Part shown: in pieces, positions 51,248-59,389 of the stretch
How the letters are laid out: each line of letters starts with the position of its first letter
Numbering within the stretch: the stretch's first letter is position 1
Origin: Thiohalobacter sp. IOR34
GTDB taxonomy: Bacteria; Pseudomonadota; Gammaproteobacteria; Thiohalobacterales; Thiohalobacteraceae
DNA length: 64,000 nucleotides
Direction of reading: 5' to 3'
Assembly: GCF_030406045.1 (NCBI RefSeq)
Contig: NZ_CP128988.1
Coordinates: 2,815,001-2,879,000, forward strand
Program-made: the position numbers and the translations under genes
Notes under the pieces: model-generated
Told to the model about the DNA's origin: nothing
The model's database searches: none
The model's input: the letters and a program-made list of their open reading frames with translations, nothing else

Positions 51248-51318
51248 CCTCTCGGGCGCGCCATTCACTGACGTTCATTCTGCGCCCACACTTCGGATTT
51301 CCTGCCCTTCCGGGCGTG
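51248..51318 (+). repeat. 71-bp direct repeat of the tRNA 3' end, copy 2
   Basis: Exact copy of 51134-51204, 43 bases downstream. It carries only the last 16 bases of the tRNA, so it cannot fold as one. The pattern resembles an attachment-site or slippage duplication. Confidence 0.9.
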
Positions 51319-51351
51319 ATCCGCCGCACCGAGGGAAGCATCACGATGTGT

Positions 51352-51505
51352 CGTAGGAGCGGCCTCCAGGCCGCGATCGGGGATGGCATCACCCGCCGTC
51401 GCCAGGCGGAACCGAAAATGGCCACGAAACCCGCGAAACCCACGAAAAGATCGATAACCACGGCATCCACGGAAGGCATTGTAGGAGCGGCCTCCAGGCC
51501 GCGAT
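51352..51505. repeat. Two REP units around an inverted copy of the 95-bp dispersed repeat
   Basis: Single REP units at 51352-51377 and 51481-51505 flank a segment (51372-51474) that is the reverse complement of the repeat at 36131-36224 with scattered changes. Confidence 0.7.
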
Positions 51506-51556
51506 CGGGTCGGCCGCCGGCATCGCGCTGTGGCCGCCTCGCCGCAAGAGGCAGGC

Positions 51557-52858
51557 TCACCGCGCCCAGCGTGTGCTCCCGATCCATTCCAGCACCTCGT
51601 CGGCCGGCATCGGCCGGGCGATCCAGAAACCCTGGGCGTAGTCGCACCCCATGGTGCGCAGCAGGTCGAGACTGGGCTCGTCCTCGACGCCCTCGGCCAC
51701 CACCTCGATACCGAAATTGTGGGCCAGATCGACAACGCTGCGGACCAGCGCCGCATCGGCCGGCTGGGTCGCCATGCGCTGCACGAAGGTCTTGTCGATC
51801 TTGAGTTCCTTCACCGGCAGATCGCGCAGATAGGCCAGCGAGGAATAACCGGTGCCGAAATCGTCGATCGACAGGGTGACGCCGATGCCGGCCAGCGCCT
51901 GCAGGGCCTCCATGGCGGCCTTGGGATCCTCCATCATGGCACTCTCGGTGATCTCCAGGATCAGGCTGCCGGGCTCCGTGTTCCAGATCTTCATCGCCTG
52001 TTCGATCAGCGGCACCACCTCCGGGTCGTGCAGGACCCGTGCCGAGAGATTGACCGCCACCGCCACCTCGGCATAGCGCTCACGGTAGAGGCTGCACTGG
52101 CGCAAGGCGGCGTTCAGCGACCAGAAGGTCAGGCTGTCGATCAGCCCCGATTGCTCGGCAATGGGGATGAAGACGTCCGGGGGGACCAGGCCGCGCTTCT
52201 CGTGCGGCCAGCGCGCCAGGGCCTCGGCACCGGACAGGCGGTTGCTGCGCAGATCGATCTGTGGCTGCAGATTGAGCTCCAGCCCCCCTTCACGGATGGC
52301 CTCCTCCAGATCGCCGCGCAGGGCGAGAGAGGCGACGCTGCGCCGGTCCAGCTCCGGATCGTAGATCCGGCAGTCGGCGCCAGCGAGCCGCGCCGCGGCG
52401 AGCGCCGCATCGGCATTGCGCAGCAGCTCCGCCGCCTCCTGACCATGTTCTGGATAGAGCGCCATGCCGATGCGGCTGCGCACCGGGACCATCTTCCCCT
52501 GCAGGTGCAGGTTGAGCTGGGTCGAGGCGCGCAACCTGTCGGCCGCCAGGCGGACGATGCCCTGATGGCGAAGATCGTGCAGCAGCACGGCGAATTCGTC
52601 GTTGCCGATGTGAAACAGGCGGTCTTCACTGCGCAAGGCTTCACCGAGGGAAGCCGCCACGGCCGCCAGCACCTGATCGCCGGCGCTGTGACCGAATCCG
52701 ACGTTGATCTCCCGAAAGCCACACAGGTTGATCACCGCCAGCGCCCCCAACCGGCCGGCCGGCAGGGCGGCCAGGCGCTGCTGCAGGGTCTGCAGCAGCG
52801 CGTCCCGCCCGGGCAGCCAGCCGCAAGCGGCCGGCGCCCCTGTGCTGCGCGCCGTCAA
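51557..52858 (-). CDS. GGDEF-EAL protein, probable c-di-GMP phosphodiesterase
   Basis: The 433-residue product has a degenerate GGDEF domain (residues 20-160; FHIGNDEFAVLL in place of GGDEF) and a complete EAL domain. Motifs of the latter include LQPQIDLRSNRLSGAEALARW, AVNLSARVL, LEITESAMM, IDDFGTGYSSLAYL, KIDKTFV, VAEGVED and AQGFW, so it should hydrolyse c-di-GMP. The start is TTG 52858, overlapping the stop of the upstream HD-GYP gene (TTGA), so the two form an operon. Confidence 0.9.
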   Translation of the reverse strand: MTARSTGAPAACGWLPGRDALLQTLQQRLAALPAGRLGALAVINLCGFREINVGFGHSAGDQVLAAVAASLGEALRSEDRLFHIGNDEFAVLLHDLRHQGIVRLAADRLRASTQLNLHLQGKMVPVRSRIGMALYPEHGQEAAELLRNADAALAAARLAGADCRIYDPELDRRSVASLALRGDLEEAIREGGLELNLQPQIDLRSNRLSGAEALARWPHEKRGLVPPDVFIPIAEQSGLIDSLTFWSLNAALRQCSLYRERYAEVAVAVNLSARVLHDPEVVPLIEQAMKIWNTEPGSLILEITESAMMEDPKAAMEALQALAGIGVTLSIDDFGTGYSSLAYLRDLPVKELKIDKTFVQRMATQPADAALVRSVVDLAHNFGIEVVAEGVEDEPSLDLLRTMGCDYAQGFWIARPMPADEVLEWIGSTRWAR

Positions 52859-54102
52859 AGGTAGAAATCCTGCGGTTCGACGCCATAGGCACCGGGCTCC
52901 AGCGCGCGGCGGATCTCGATCGGCCTGCCGTCAGAGTCGAGCGGATTTTCGATGAGATCGAGCACCGGATTGAAGTCCAGCGCCACCTTGTCCCCATCCA
53001 GCACCAGCACGATCTTTGGCCGCAAGCGCCGAACCCGGTTCTGGGCGAAGACGATGCCGACCTCGCCGGTGCTGAGTTCCACCAGCGTGCCGACCGGGAA
53101 CACGCCCAGGCACTGAATGAACTGTTCGATCATGTCGGACTGGAAGTCCTTGTCGCGCCATTCGTACAGCTTCTGGATGGCGGCATAGGATGAGACGGCG
53201 CGCGCATAGGGCCGGTCCGAGGTGATGGCGTCGTAGCAGTCGACGATCGAGGCGATGCGCCCGAACACCGGGATGCGATGGCCGGGAAGCGCCTGCGGAT
53301 AGCCCTTGCCATTGTGGCGCTCATGGTGATGCAGCACGGTATCGACGATCAGCGGATTGGCGCCCTCCATTGCGCTGACGATCTGCACCCCGAACTCGAC
53401 ATGGCGCCGGAACAGCGCAAGCTCGCCTGGCGTCAGCCGGCCGGGCTTCTGCAGCAACCCCTCCGGCAGCTTCATCTTGCCGACGTCGATCAGCAGGGTG
53501 CCGATCGCCAGATTCTCCAGCTCGTGCCGGCTGAAGCCCAGATGACGGCCGAAGGCGACCGCCAGGCCACAGGCGTCCACGCAATGGGCGTAGGTGTAAT
53601 CGTCCTTTTTCTTCAGCCGGGTGAGCCAGAGGAAGGCATCCGGGTTGCGGATCACGCTGCCAACGGTGTCGCGCACCGCGTCGCGCACCGCGGCCACGCC
53701 GATCTTGCGGCCGGCGCGGATATCGTCGAGCACGCTGCTGATGGCCTCGGTGCTGGCCCGGTAGGCGTCACGCGCCGACTCCAGTTCCTCCTGCACCGTG
53801 GCCCGCTCCGGGTACTTGCTGTATCCGGTGGGCACGCGGAAGACATCGGCATCGGGGTCCTCTTCCAGCAGCGGACCGCTTTCGGGCAGGTAACGGCTGG
53901 CCGGCGGGCCTTTCTCGATGTCGATGTAGACGTAGTCGCACTGGCGGCGGAGGTCTTCCAGTGCCTCGTGACTCTCGATGAGGAAGCCCTGGAACAGGAA
54001 GGAGGTCTCCAGCCAGGGGCGGTCGAGCGCGGCCACATACATGCCGATGATCAAGTCCTCGACAGCGACCTTTCTCAGACTGCTTTGGGCGGCGACAGAC
54101 AT
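52855..54102 (-). CDS. HD-GYP-domain protein with a mutated HD motif
   Basis: The 415-residue product has an N-terminal DUF3391-like part (VEDLIIGMYVAALDRPWLETSFLFQGF) and an HD-GYP domain. The motifs YTYAHCVDA, HVEFGVQIV, LHHHERHNGKGYP and IVDCYDAITSD are present. The core HDxGK reads LLIDVGKMKLP, so the metal-binding histidine is isoleucine. In known HD-GYP enzymes this histidine binds catalytic metal, so the protein is probably inactive and may act as a sensor or partner. It is coupled to the active-looking EAL gene. Confidence 0.88.
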   Translation of the reverse strand: MSVAAQSSLRKVAVEDLIIGMYVAALDRPWLETSFLFQGFLIESHEALEDLRRQCDYVYIDIEKGPPASRYLPESGPLLEEDPDADVFRVPTGYSKYPERATVQEELESARDAYRASTEAISSVLDDIRAGRKIGVAAVRDAVRDTVGSVIRNPDAFLWLTRLKKKDDYTYAHCVDACGLAVAFGRHLGFSRHELENLAIGTLLIDVGKMKLPEGLLQKPGRLTPGELALFRRHVEFGVQIVSAMEGANPLIVDTVLHHHERHNGKGYPQALPGHRIPVFGRIASIVDCYDAITSDRPYARAVSSYAAIQKLYEWRDKDFQSDMIEQFIQCLGVFPVGTLVELSTGEVGIVFAQNRVRRLRPKIVLVLDGDKVALDFNPVLDLIENPLDSDGRPIEIRRALEPGAYGVEPQDFYL

Positions 54103-54240
54103 GCGGTCTCTTCAGGGGGGACAAAGGGCCACTGCCCGGATAACGGCAGGCGATGGCAGAACTTGATCCAACAGGGGCAGGCCTTCGGTCTGCCTGCATG
54201 CACGGGGGGGGCGCACCTCGCGATTTCGGCGGGACACCCC

Positions 54241-54805
54241 ATCGCGGCCGGGAGGCCGCTCCTACACACACATTGGACCGCTAGGCCCGGTAGGAGCGGC
54301 GTCCACGCCGCGATTCCGGCGGCACACCCGATCGCGGCCGGGAGGCCGCTCCTACACAACAAGGGGTGACGTCTTGCCCCGCGTAGGAGCGGCGGCCACG
54401 CCGCGATTTCGGTGGGACACCCATCGCGGCCGGGAGGCCGCTCCTACACAACAAGAGGTTCCGCCATGCCCTGTAGGAGCGGCGGCCACGCCGCGATTTC
54501 GGCGGGACACCCATCGCGGCCGGGAGGCCGCTCCTACACAACAAGAGGTTCCGCCATGCCCTGTAGGAGCGGCGGCCACGCCGCGATTCCGGTGGTACTC
54601 CCGATCGCGGCCTGGAGGCCGCTCCTACACAACAAGAGGTTCCGCCTTGCCCTGTAGGAGCGGCGGCCACGCCGCGATTTCGGCGGGACACCCATCGCGG
54701 CCGGGAGGCCGCTCCTACACACACATTGGACCGCTAGGCCCGGTAGGAGCGGCCTCCAGGCCGCGATTCTGAGGACGAACCCGTCGCGGCCTGGAGAACG
54801 CGCCT
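54241..54805. repeat. Tandem REP array, about seven palindrome starts 90 bp apart
   Basis: Alternating REP types, GCGGCCGGGAGGCCGC and GCGGCGGCCACGCCGC with variants, are joined by ACAACAAGAGGTTCCGCC-type spacers. Starts lie near 54241, 54331, 54423, 54513, 54603, 54694 and 54783. It lies between divergent HD-GYP and chemoreceptor 3' sides. It is not CRISPR: there are no unique spacers. Confidence 0.9.
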
Positions 54806-54838
54806 ACCGATGGGCAGGCCACCCACCACGCGCCATGA

Positions 54839-56863
54839 TCAGACCCGGAATGCCCCCACCAGCCCCTGCAACTCGGCGGCGAGCCGCGACAGATCCTCGC
54901 TGGCCGATGCGGTCTGCTGGGCCCCCGCGGCGGTCTGGTCGGCCATGGTGGTGATGCTGACGATATTGCGGTTGATCTCCTCGGCCACGCAGTTCTGCTC
55001 TTCGGCCGCACTGGCGATCTGCGAACTCATGTCGTTGATTCGCGCCACCGCGGCTGCGATGGTCGCCAGCGAGGTCCCGGCCTGGGTCGCCTGACCGACC
55101 ACCGACTGCGCCTGCTCGCGGCTCTGGTTCATCACCTCCACCGCCTGGCGCGAGCCGGCCTGCAAGCGCTCGATGACCTGGTTGATCTCGTCGGTGGATT
55201 CCCGGGTGCGCCCGGCCAGGGTGCGGACCTCGTCCGCCACCACCGCGAAGCCACGCCCCTGCTCACCGGCGCGGGCCGCCTCGATGGCGGCGTTGAGCGC
55301 CAGCAGATTGGTCTGCTCGGCCACCCCCTTGATCACGTCGAGCACGGTGTTGATGTTCTCGCTGTCCTGTTCCAGGCGATGGATGACCTCGGCGGCGCTC
55401 TCGATCTGGCCGGCCAGGCGCTCGATGGCCTGCACGGCGTCGTCGACCACCTGCCGCCCCTCGGCGGTTTCGCTGTTGGCCTCGTGCACCGCCTGGGCGG
55501 TGGTGTTGATGTTCTTGCTGACCTCCTGCACCGTGGCACCCATCTGGTTCATGGCGGTGGCCACCTGCTCGGTCTGTGCCTGCTGCTCGTAGATGCTCTG
55601 GCTGGTCTGGCTGGTGATCGCCGACAGCTCCTCCGAAGAGGCGGCGACCTGGTGGGCCGAGCCACTGATCCGCGAAACGATGTCGGCGAAGCGCTCCGCC
55701 ATGACGTTGAAGCTGTCGGCGATCTGCTTCATCTCGTCACGCACCTGGACCTTGCAGCGCGCGGTCAGATCGCCCTCCGCCAGGCGCCGGGCAGCGGCGT
55801 TGATGGCGCCCACGCTGTCGGCCACCGCGGCATAGAAGCCGGCGAACAGATAGGCCATCAACAGCAGCACCAGGCCGATGACGATCATCGACAACTGCTT
55901 GCCACTCTGGCCGGCGGCCTCGCGCTGATGAAGGATGTCGTCGAGCACCGGCAGCACCGTGTCATAGAGGCGGAAATCCGCGCCGATGGCAGCGGTACCG
56001 GCCTTGAACAGCGCCTCGGGAGCGATGTCGATCGAGTCGGCCTCCAGGATGCGCGTCTTCACCAGTTCGAGAAAACGGTCGCCGGCCTCGACCGCGTCCT
56101 TGCCCTTGCCACCCAGGCGCCCGCCGATCTGCGGATTGCTGCGCTGGGCCACCTGCAGGGCGTAACCCAGGCCCTGGTTGCCCTCACGGATGTTGTCGAG
56201 CAATACCGCCAGGCGCGTGCGCTGTCCCTGTTCCATTCCGCCTGCCGCCGCGATCCCCGAGGCCAGGCCACGGACCTGGCCCATCTTGTCGGTCAGGGTC
56301 GGCATGCGGTTGACCACCGCATCCATCAGATAATAGGAATCCAGCTCCGGATCCAGGATCAGGTTGGAGGTGTCGGCGACATGGGCGATCAGCGCGATGA
56401 GTTCGCCGATCAGGCGGCTGTGCTCGGCGAAGGCCTCGGCCGGCGCCATCCCGAAGGCGCGCTGCTTGAGCTGCTCCCAGCGGGCGCGCAGCGCCGCCAG
56501 TTCGCTGCTGCTGTCGAGCCGCTCGCCGAGACGCTCATCCAGTGCGGCGAGTTCCTCGAAGGCGGCATCGATGACCTGACGCTTGGCGAGGATCTTCTCC
56601 TCGAAGGCGCTATCGCCGTTCAGATAGGCATGGGTCATGCCACGATGCTGGGGCAGGGTCTCGAGGAGACTGCGCAGCCCCCCGAGGTACTCGACGCCGC
56701 GGCGCTCCTGCTCCACGAAGCTGACGTCCTGGTTGATGCTGCTGAACAGCATCGAGGTCAACACCACCAGGGGCAGCAGAAAAACGATGAAGATCAGAAT
56801 GAACTTGTGCAGATAGCGCAGGCGGCCCATCAAGGCCATGGCCGGTTTCAGAACAGCATTCAT
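54839..56863 (-). CDS. Methyl-accepting chemotaxis protein
   Basis: The 674-residue product has a membrane helix at about residues 20-42, a long periplasmic helical sensor domain (nitrate/nitrite-sensor-like helices with [15 protein letters not shown]), and a second helix at about 325-350. A HAMP domain ([23 protein letters not shown]) and the signalling tip ([31 protein letters not shown]) follow. ATG 56863 has AAGGAGA upstream; two upstream ATGs are less supported. A predicted FliA promoter lies at 57063-57089. Confidence 0.95.
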   Translation of the reverse strand: MNAVLKPAMALMGRLRYLHKFILIFIVFLLPLVVLTSMLFSSINQDVSFVEQERRGVEYLGGLRSLLETLPQHRGMTHAYLNGDSAFEEKILAKRQVIDAAFEELAALDERLGERLDSSSELAALRARWEQLKQRAFGMAPAEAFAEHSRLIGELIALIAHVADTSNLILDPELDSYYLMDAVVNRMPTLTDKMGQVRGLASGIAAAGGMEQGQRTRLAVLLDNIREGNQGLGYALQVAQRSNPQIGGRLGGKGKDAVEAGDRFLELVKTRILEADSIDIAPEALFKAGTAAIGADFRLYDTVLPVLDDILHQREAAGQSGKQLSMIVIGLVLLLMAYLFAGFYAAVADSVGAINAAARRLAEGDLTARCKVQVRDEMKQIADSFNVMAERFADIVSRISGSAHQVAASSEELSAITSQTSQSIYEQQAQTEQVATAMNQMGATVQEVSKNINTTAQAVHEANSETAEGRQVVDDAVQAIERLAGQIESAAEVIHRLEQDSENINTVLDVIKGVAEQTNLLALNAAIEAARAGEQGRGFAVVADEVRTLAGRTRESTDEINQVIERLQAGSRQAVEVMNQSREQAQSVVGQATQAGTSLATIAAAVARINDMSSQIASAAEEQNCVAEEINRNIVSITTMADQTAAGAQQTASASEDLSRLAAELQGLVGAFRV

Positions 56864-57062
56864 ATCCCTTGTCTCCTTGTCTTGCTTCATGAGCACATCC
56901 ACTGATGGTGCACGGTCTTGGCACCCGACCCGCTGGCTTCAACGGTGGGGACATCGACAAGGGTTGGGGCGATGCCGCTTGAAGGCCGGCGGGGAAACCT
57001 TCCTCACCGGCGCCGCCTGGACAAGGCGTTCTCCTGATCCAAGGCGATGCAGTTCATCCGGG

Positions 57063-57089
57063 GTTTCGGCGGCCCGGCTCCAGACTTTA
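57063..57089 (-). promoter_or_regulatory. Predicted FliA (sigma-28) promoter of the chemoreceptor gene
   Basis: On the minus strand TAAAGTCT, 11 bases, then GCCGAAAC matches the FliA consensus at 13 of 16 positions. The transcript would have a leader of about 190 bases before ATG 56863. Chemoreceptor genes are commonly FliA-dependent. Confidence 0.55.
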
Positions 57090-57188
57090 GCGCCGGCAAA
57101 AGTCGGAAAATTGACGCAACACAGCGGACTGGCAAGGGAAAACCGCTCTCAGTGGCAATTCATAATATTCTCATGCCGCACGGGCGGC

Positions 57189-57217
57189 TTGCTGCGCCCC
57201 GACCAAAGCCGTATGAT
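57189..57217 (+). promoter_or_regulatory. Predicted sigma-70 promoter of the ANTAR regulator gene
   Basis: TTGCTG (57189-57194), 17 bases, then TATGAT (57212-57217); the start of transcription would be near 57224, about 50 bases before the ATG. Confidence 0.5.
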
Positions 57218-57275
57218 GGCCATGGTTATAAAAAACGACAGATCCCAAGACGCAACCCTGGAGTGAGCAAGACCA

Positions 57276-57866
57276 ATGACAAAGGCTCGCGTTCTGGTTG
57301 CCGAGGGCGACCGGTTGGCGTTGACGGCGCTGGGCAAGGGACTGCGCGAGAAAGGCTACACCGTCTACGAGGCCACGGATGGCGAGGAGGCCGCAAGGCT
57401 CTGCAGTCAATACCGGCCAGACCTGGCAATCCTCGAGGTACGGCTGACCGGCATGGACGGCATCGAGGCCGCCCGGCGGCTGCGGGAGGAAACCGCCACC
57501 CCCTTCATGATGATTTCCGAATCGGACGACTGCCGCACGGTGGTCGAGGCCGCCAGGGTCGGCGCGCTCTGTTATCTCCTCAAGCCGGTCGATGCCGAAC
57601 GGCTCGCACCGAGCATCGAGGCGGCGCTGCACCGCGCCGCCGAGCTGCAAAAACTGCGCGACGCCGAGAATCACCTGAACACGGCGCTGGAAAGCAACCG
57701 GCTGACCAGCACGGCCATCGGCCTGATCATGGAACGCTATTGCCTGACCCGCGAGGCGGCCTTCGAGATGCTGCGCAGCCAGGCCCGCAGCCAGCGGCGC
57801 AAACTGGCCGAGATCGCCGGCGACCTGGTGCAGGCGGCGGAGACGATCAACGGAGTCAGGAGCTAG
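57276..57866 (+). CDS. ANTAR-domain response regulator (NasT/AmiR type)
   Basis: The 196-residue product has a receiver-like domain and a C-terminal ANTAR RNA-binding domain (STAIGLIMERYCLTREAAFEMLRSQARSQRRKLAEIAGDLV). ANTAR proteins relieve transcription termination at tandem hairpins in target leaders. The receiver lacks the usual phospho-aspartate: PDLAILEVRLTG has glutamate at position 54, and the acidic pair reads EGD. The conserved lysine (LLKPVD) is kept. It may be locked in an active-like state. The TAG stop lies in a CTAG duplication of the next element. Confidence 0.9.
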   Translation: MTKARVLVAEGDRLALTALGKGLREKGYTVYEATDGEEAARLCSQYRPDLAILEVRLTGMDGIEAARRLREETATPFMMISESDDCRTVVEAARVGALCYLLKPVDAERLAPSIEAALHRAAELQKLRDAENHLNTALESNRLTSTAIGLIMERYCLTREAAFEMLRSQARSQRRKLAEIAGDLVQAAETINGVRS

Positions 57867-58020
57867 CCCGGATACTGCACCAAGGCGGCGCGCATGAATG
57901 GGGGCCGCGCTGTAATTCAGGGACGATATGGCCATGAAAGCCCCCCCTGGGCGGGCTGCGGTTTGTGCCTGTTCGATGTCAGGCCGACTCTGGCTTCGTA
58001 TCCTGGGTGCAATATCCGGG
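57867..58020. mobile_element. CCCGGATA-type element with CTAG duplication
   Basis: 154 bp between CTAG at 57863-57866 and CTAG at 58021-58024. The left end CCCGGATACTGCACC differs by one base from the mirror of the right end GGTGCAATATCCGGG. The left CTAG holds the stop of the ANTAR gene. Confidence 0.8.
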
Positions 58021-58045
58021 CTAGGAGTCTGTTAACGCCACCCCA

Positions 58046-58211
58046 ATCGCGGCCTGGAGGCCGCTCCTACCGGGCATGGCGGAACCTCTTGTTTGTAGGA
58101 GCGGCCTCCCGGCCGCGATGGGGTGTGCCGCCGGAATCGCGGCGTGGACGCCGCTCCTACGCGGGGCAAGGCGGTACGGTTTGTGTGTAGGAGCGGCCCC
58201 CATGCCGCGAT
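58046..58211. repeat. Four REP units in two facing pairs
   Basis: The first pair reads GCGGCCTGGAGGCCGC and CCTCCCGGCC; the second reads GCGGCGTGGACGCCGC and a partner that lost symmetry. They follow a TGTTAACGCCACCCCAA segment shared with other REP boundaries. Confidence 0.8.
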
Positions 58212-58284
58212 CCCCAGCGGGTCCGGCCGACATTATCCGGTAGAAGCGCGCTTCGCGCGTATCGCGACCTGGCGATCGCTCCTG

Positions 58285-58345
58285 CTTTCTTACTCCTTAC
58301 TTCTTACTTCTGAAATTCTGGCTTCTGAATTCTGGCTTCTGAATT
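58285..58345. repeat. CTTCTGA-type heptamer tract, second copy
   Basis: Repeats of TTCTTAC and TTCTGGC-like units run up to the 3' end of the GIY-YIG gene, like the tract at 31618-31672. Confidence 0.65.
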
Positions 58346-58614
58346 CACCCCCTCCCCTTCTCAATCAACCGCAGCTTGTCCTCGCGCCGCAGCTTCTTGA
58401 TCTCCATCTCGCGGCTGCTGGCCGAACTGCGGCTGTGGCCAGCCTCGACGAACAACAGCCGCTGCGGCCGGCGGCCGCGGAAATATTTCGCGCCGCGGCC
58501 CTTGCGGTGCGCCTCCAGGCGCCGCGCCACGTCGTTGCTGATACCGGTGTAGAGACTGCCGTCGCTGCACAGCAGGATGTACACGCACCAGTCTCTGGCT
58601 GGCGCGCCGCTCAT
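58345..58614 (-). CDS. GIY-YIG domain nuclease-like protein
   Basis: The 89-residue product is a minimal GIY-YIG domain of the YhbQ type: CVYILLCSDGSLYTGISNDVARRLEAHRKGRGAKYFRGRRP, with a late EMEIKKLRREDKLRLI. The GIY is VYI and the YIG is YTG, as is common in this subfamily. It may nick DNA; the role is unknown. ATG 58614 overlaps the stop of sprT by 4 bases. Confidence 0.9.
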   Translation of the reverse strand: MSGAPARDWCVYILLCSDGSLYTGISNDVARRLEAHRKGRGAKYFRGRRPQRLLFVEAGHSRSSASSREMEIKKLRREDKLRLIEKGRG

Positions 58615-59153
58615 TCCGCACAGACCAGGACGGCACCGCAGTTGCGGCAATGATAGCTGGCCTCGCCACGCAGCAACCGCTGGTGCCGGCGAATGCCAAG
58701 CCGGTGGCTGGAACAGGCACAGCGGTAGAGGACCTGCCGCTGACGCCGCTGAGGGATGCCGCGCAAGTCGTAGTCGTGACGCAGCCGCGGCTCGACCCCC
58801 AGCGCCCGCATCACGGCCTGCCACTCGGAACCATGTGGCCGCGGCCTGGCAGAGACTGTCAGCAGATCGACCACGTAGTGGGCCACCTCGTGCGGCACGG
58901 TGTTGGCCAGGCTGTCCTCGAAATACCTGGCGAACAGATAGGGATTGTAGCGGATGCAGCGCTCCGCGCCGCGCCGCCGGTACATGCCGGCGGCGCGACC
59001 GATCAGATCGAAACGCACTTCGATCGGCGGAAAGATACGGGCATGCAGTTCACCGGCCCGCCGCAGGCAATCGCGCGTCGCCCGGCGCACGACATCGCGT
59101 TGCCGGCCGTCGATTGGCGAAACGGGCCTGCCGTGTGAAATAACATCATTCAT
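58611..59153 (-). CDS. sprT: SprT-family zinc metalloprotease-like protein
   Basis: The 180-residue product has the SprT zinc motif TVPHEVAHYVVDLL (HExxH), an upstream IRYNPYLFARYF, and a C-terminal zinc ribbon (YRCACSSHRLG...YHCRNCGAVLV). SprT relatives include the DNA-protein crosslink protease SPRTN; the bacterial function is not settled. It is transcribed away from nirS and coupled to the GIY-YIG gene. Confidence 0.88.
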   Translation of the reverse strand: MNDVISHGRPVSPIDGRQRDVVRRATRDCLRRAGELHARIFPPIEVRFDLIGRAAGMYRRRGAERCIRYNPYLFARYFEDSLANTVPHEVAHYVVDLLTVSARPRPHGSEWQAVMRALGVEPRLRHDYDLRGIPQRRQRQVLYRCACSSHRLGIRRHQRLLRGEASYHCRNCGAVLVCAE

Positions 59154-59283
59154 GCGTGAAATCCCGAACTCGAGACACTGTCACCCCTCCAGCATGATCT
59201 CGATCAATTTGATTGCCATTGCGGAACAAACGAGGCTCTCCTATATATGTAGAGGTTTTCCTTGACTCAAGCCGGACAAAGGC

Positions 59284-59297
59284 TTGATGCAAATCAA
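59284..59297 (+). promoter_or_regulatory. FNR/DNR-type binding site upstream of nirS
   Basis: TTGATGCAAATCAA is a perfect FNR-type palindrome. A -10-like TACAAA (59320-59325) predicts a start near 59332, which places the site at -41.5, the class II activator position. Confidence 0.75.
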
Positions 59298-59389
59298 GGT
59301 GTTCTATGCGGGAATAACCTACAAAACACCCACGGCTGTAAATGGCCTACCGCATTCTACCTCGCTGTCTATCTCAAGGGAGCATAGCA

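Noticed and set aside
51248-51318. Second tRNA-Arg gene
   Set aside because: Only the last 16 bases of the tRNA are duplicated; no D arm or anticodon arm is present.
54241-54805. Second CRISPR-like array
   Set aside because: Same reasons; spacer sequences recur and the repeat unit is a palindrome in both orientations.
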